This document shows, piece after piece, positions 11,118-12,325 of a stretch of 12,325 bases of DNA. The stretch's first letter is position 1; every line of letters starts with the position of its first letter. Both the position numbers and the translations under genes were made by a program. This stretch comes from JALZAA01 sp035316025. Lineage in GTDB: Bacteria > Actinomycetota > Acidimicrobiia > IMCC26256 > JACDBD01. The stretch is taken from positions 1-12,325 of the forward strand of contig DATFXL010000062.1 of assembly GCA_035316025.1 (NCBI GenBank). The letters run 5' to 3'. The notes below the pieces were generated by a model. That model had not been told where the DNA came from. It saw only the letters and a list, made by a program, of their open reading frames with translations, and did not search any database.

Positions 11118-12325
11118 GTGCGCACCACCAGGGCATCGAGCGCGACCGCGCCACGCGGTCGCACGACTAACGGGTTGATGTCGAGCTCGCGCACGTCGTC
11201 GGCGAGGTCCATCGCCAAACGCTGCACGTTCATGATGACATCCACGAGCGCTTCCACATCGGCCGGCTTCTGACCGCGGACACCCTCGAGCAGCGGGAAG
11301 GCCTTGAGCTCCCGCACCATGCGCCTGGCCTCGTCGCGCTCGAACGGCGGAACGCGGAACGACACGTCCCGCAGGACCTCGACGAACACGCCTCCGAGCC
11401 CGACCATGATCACCGGGCCGAACAACGGGTCGCGCGAGACTCCGACGACCGCCTCCACGCCTCCCTCGACCGTCTCGCTGACGAGGACGCCGTCGACGCG
11501 GCCCTGCTTCCCGACCGCCCGCCGCGCCTTGCGCATGAGGTGGTCGTACGCGGCTCGGACCTCGCGCGCGGAGCCGACGCCGAGGCGGACCAGTCCGAGG
11601 TCGCTCTTGTGCGTGAGCGTCGGGGACGACACCTTCATCACTACCGGGTAACCGATCCGCTTCGCGGCGTCGACAGCCTCCGCTGCGCTCGCGCAGACAA
11701 CGTCGCGACTCGATCGCACGCCGTACGCCTTGAGCACTTGCTTCGAGGCGTGCTCGGACAGCGCATCACCCGGGCCGGCTGCGTCAAGAAGGCGCCCCGC
11801 CTTGACCGCGGCCGACGACGGTTCCAGAGGCGCGTCGTCGAACGGCGAGCGGTACCGGTCGGCGAACTCCCAGTAGTCGACGTGCGCCCGCACCGCCCTC
11901 ACGCAGTTGGCGAAGGTGCGGAACACCGGCAGACCGCCGTCGATCAGTCGGAAATAGAAGGTGTCGTCGGTGCCCGGAGGCGCGCCCCACACCACGAAGA
12001 TCGGCTTGTCCGTCGTCTTCGCCACGTCGACGAGATCGCGCGTGAACGGGTTGCTGAAGATGTCCACGGCGCCGGTGATCGGCACGACGAGCACGTCGAC
12101 GTTGGGATCGCCGAGGACGAGATCGAGGATGCGCCGGCCGCGCGCATCGGCGACGGGCGGCCCCCCGCAGTCGACCGGATTCGACACGCGCAGGTACTCG
12201 GGGATCAGCCCGTCGTGCAGAGCGCGCTGGGTCTCGCGGGTGAGCGGCGGGATCCCGAGCCCGGCCGCCGAGACCATGTCGGCCAGGTGGGCGCCGGTGC
12301 CGCCCGAGATCGCGTAGATGCCGAC
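11114..12325 (-). CDS. ADP-forming acyl-CoA synthetase, acetate-CoA ligase type (5' part outside window)
   Basis: The last 403 residues of a fused alpha/beta NDP-forming acyl-CoA synthetase are present; the frame is open to the right edge (VGIYAISGGTGAHLADMV). Residues 1-160 belong to the succinyl-CoA-ligase-like flavodoxin domains. Residues about 190-400 are an ATP-grasp domain with LKAYGV (198-203), YPVVMKVSSPTLTHKSDLG (226-244), DPLFGPVIMVGLGGVFVEVL (299-318) and LDINPLVV (381-388). The enzyme couples ATP to CoA-thioester formation through a phosphohistidine; the N-terminal CoA-binding domain is outside the window. It is upstream of the crotonase with an ATGA overlap, which suggests activation of the acid whose CoA ester is then processed by crotonase, Ltp and DUF35. 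Such proteins act on varied acids, and the substrate cannot be read from sequence. The internal ATG at 12277 is not the true start, because homology continues upstream. Confidence 0.9.
   Translation of the reverse strand, partial: VGIYAISGGTGAHLADMVSAAGLGIPPLTRETQRALHDGLIPEYLRVSNPVDCGGPPVADARGRRILDLVLGDPNVDVLVVPITGAVDIFSNPFTRDLVDVAKTTDKPIFVVWGAPPGTDDTFYFRLIDGGLPVFRTFANCVRAVRAHVDYWEFADRYRSPFDDAPLEPSSAAVKAGRLLDAAGPGDALSEHASKQVLKAYGVRSSRDVVCASAAEAVDAAKRIGYPVVMKVSSPTLTHKSDLGLVRLGVGSAREVRAAYDHLMRKARRAVGKQGRVDGVLVSETVEGGVEAVVGVSRDPLFGPVIMVGLGGVFVEVLRDVSFRVPPFERDEARRMVRELKAFPLLEGVRGQKPADVEALVDVIMNVQRLAMDLADDVRELDINPLVVRPRGAVALDALVVRT

Overview
The window is GC-rich and densely coded, with GTG and ATG starts, 4-base stop/start overlaps and apparently leaderless promoters. 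Its proteins closely resemble, from memory, Mycobacterium tuberculosis cholesterol-catabolic enzymes. This points to an actinobacterium; the gene order differs from Mycobacterium, so a less-studied lineage such as Acidimicrobiia is possible but unproven. No rRNA, tRNA, CRISPR array, insertion sequence or phage gene was seen.

Left part (1-5723): steroid ring C/D degradation. A partial EchA20-like hydrolase (minus strand, cut by the left edge) is divergent from a short-chain dehydrogenase (SDR) on the plus strand. That SDR converges on a minus-strand operon whose order of transcription is a double-domain class III CoA-transferase, a FadE30-like acyl-CoA dehydrogenase and an IpdF-like dehydrogenase. 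In M. tuberculosis, fadE30 and ipdF follow fadD3, the ATP-dependent ligase that makes HIP-CoA. Here a 780-residue CoA-transferase holds that place, which suggests the steroid acid may be activated by CoA transfer.

Middle part (5724-8658): a divergent promoter region with three copies of a CCTGA half-site separates the CoA-transferase operon from a plus-strand metal-dependent amidohydrolase. Next comes a 194-base intergenic region with nested inverted repeats. It is followed by a minus-strand ECF sigma factor, translationally coupled to a one-pass membrane protein with an extracytoplasmic low-complexity tail (probable anti-sigma or sensor).

Right part (8659-12325): a minus-strand operon, in order of transcription, of an ADP-forming acyl-CoA synthetase (cut by the right edge), a crotonase with unusual catalytic positions, an Ltp2-like thiolase-fold protein and a DUF35 zinc-ribbon/OB-fold protein. 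The Ltp/DUF35 pair is the known architecture of the retro-aldol lyase that ends steroid side-chain removal. A coherent reading is acid activation, enoyl-CoA chemistry and retro-aldol release on this side, and ring C/D opening on the left.

Regulation: no KstR2-type box (CAAG-N2-CTTG core) was seen. Both divergent promoter regions instead carry CTGAC/GTCAG-type inverted repeats over or beside the predicted -10 elements. All identifications come from reading the sequence and from recall of known families; no search was run.
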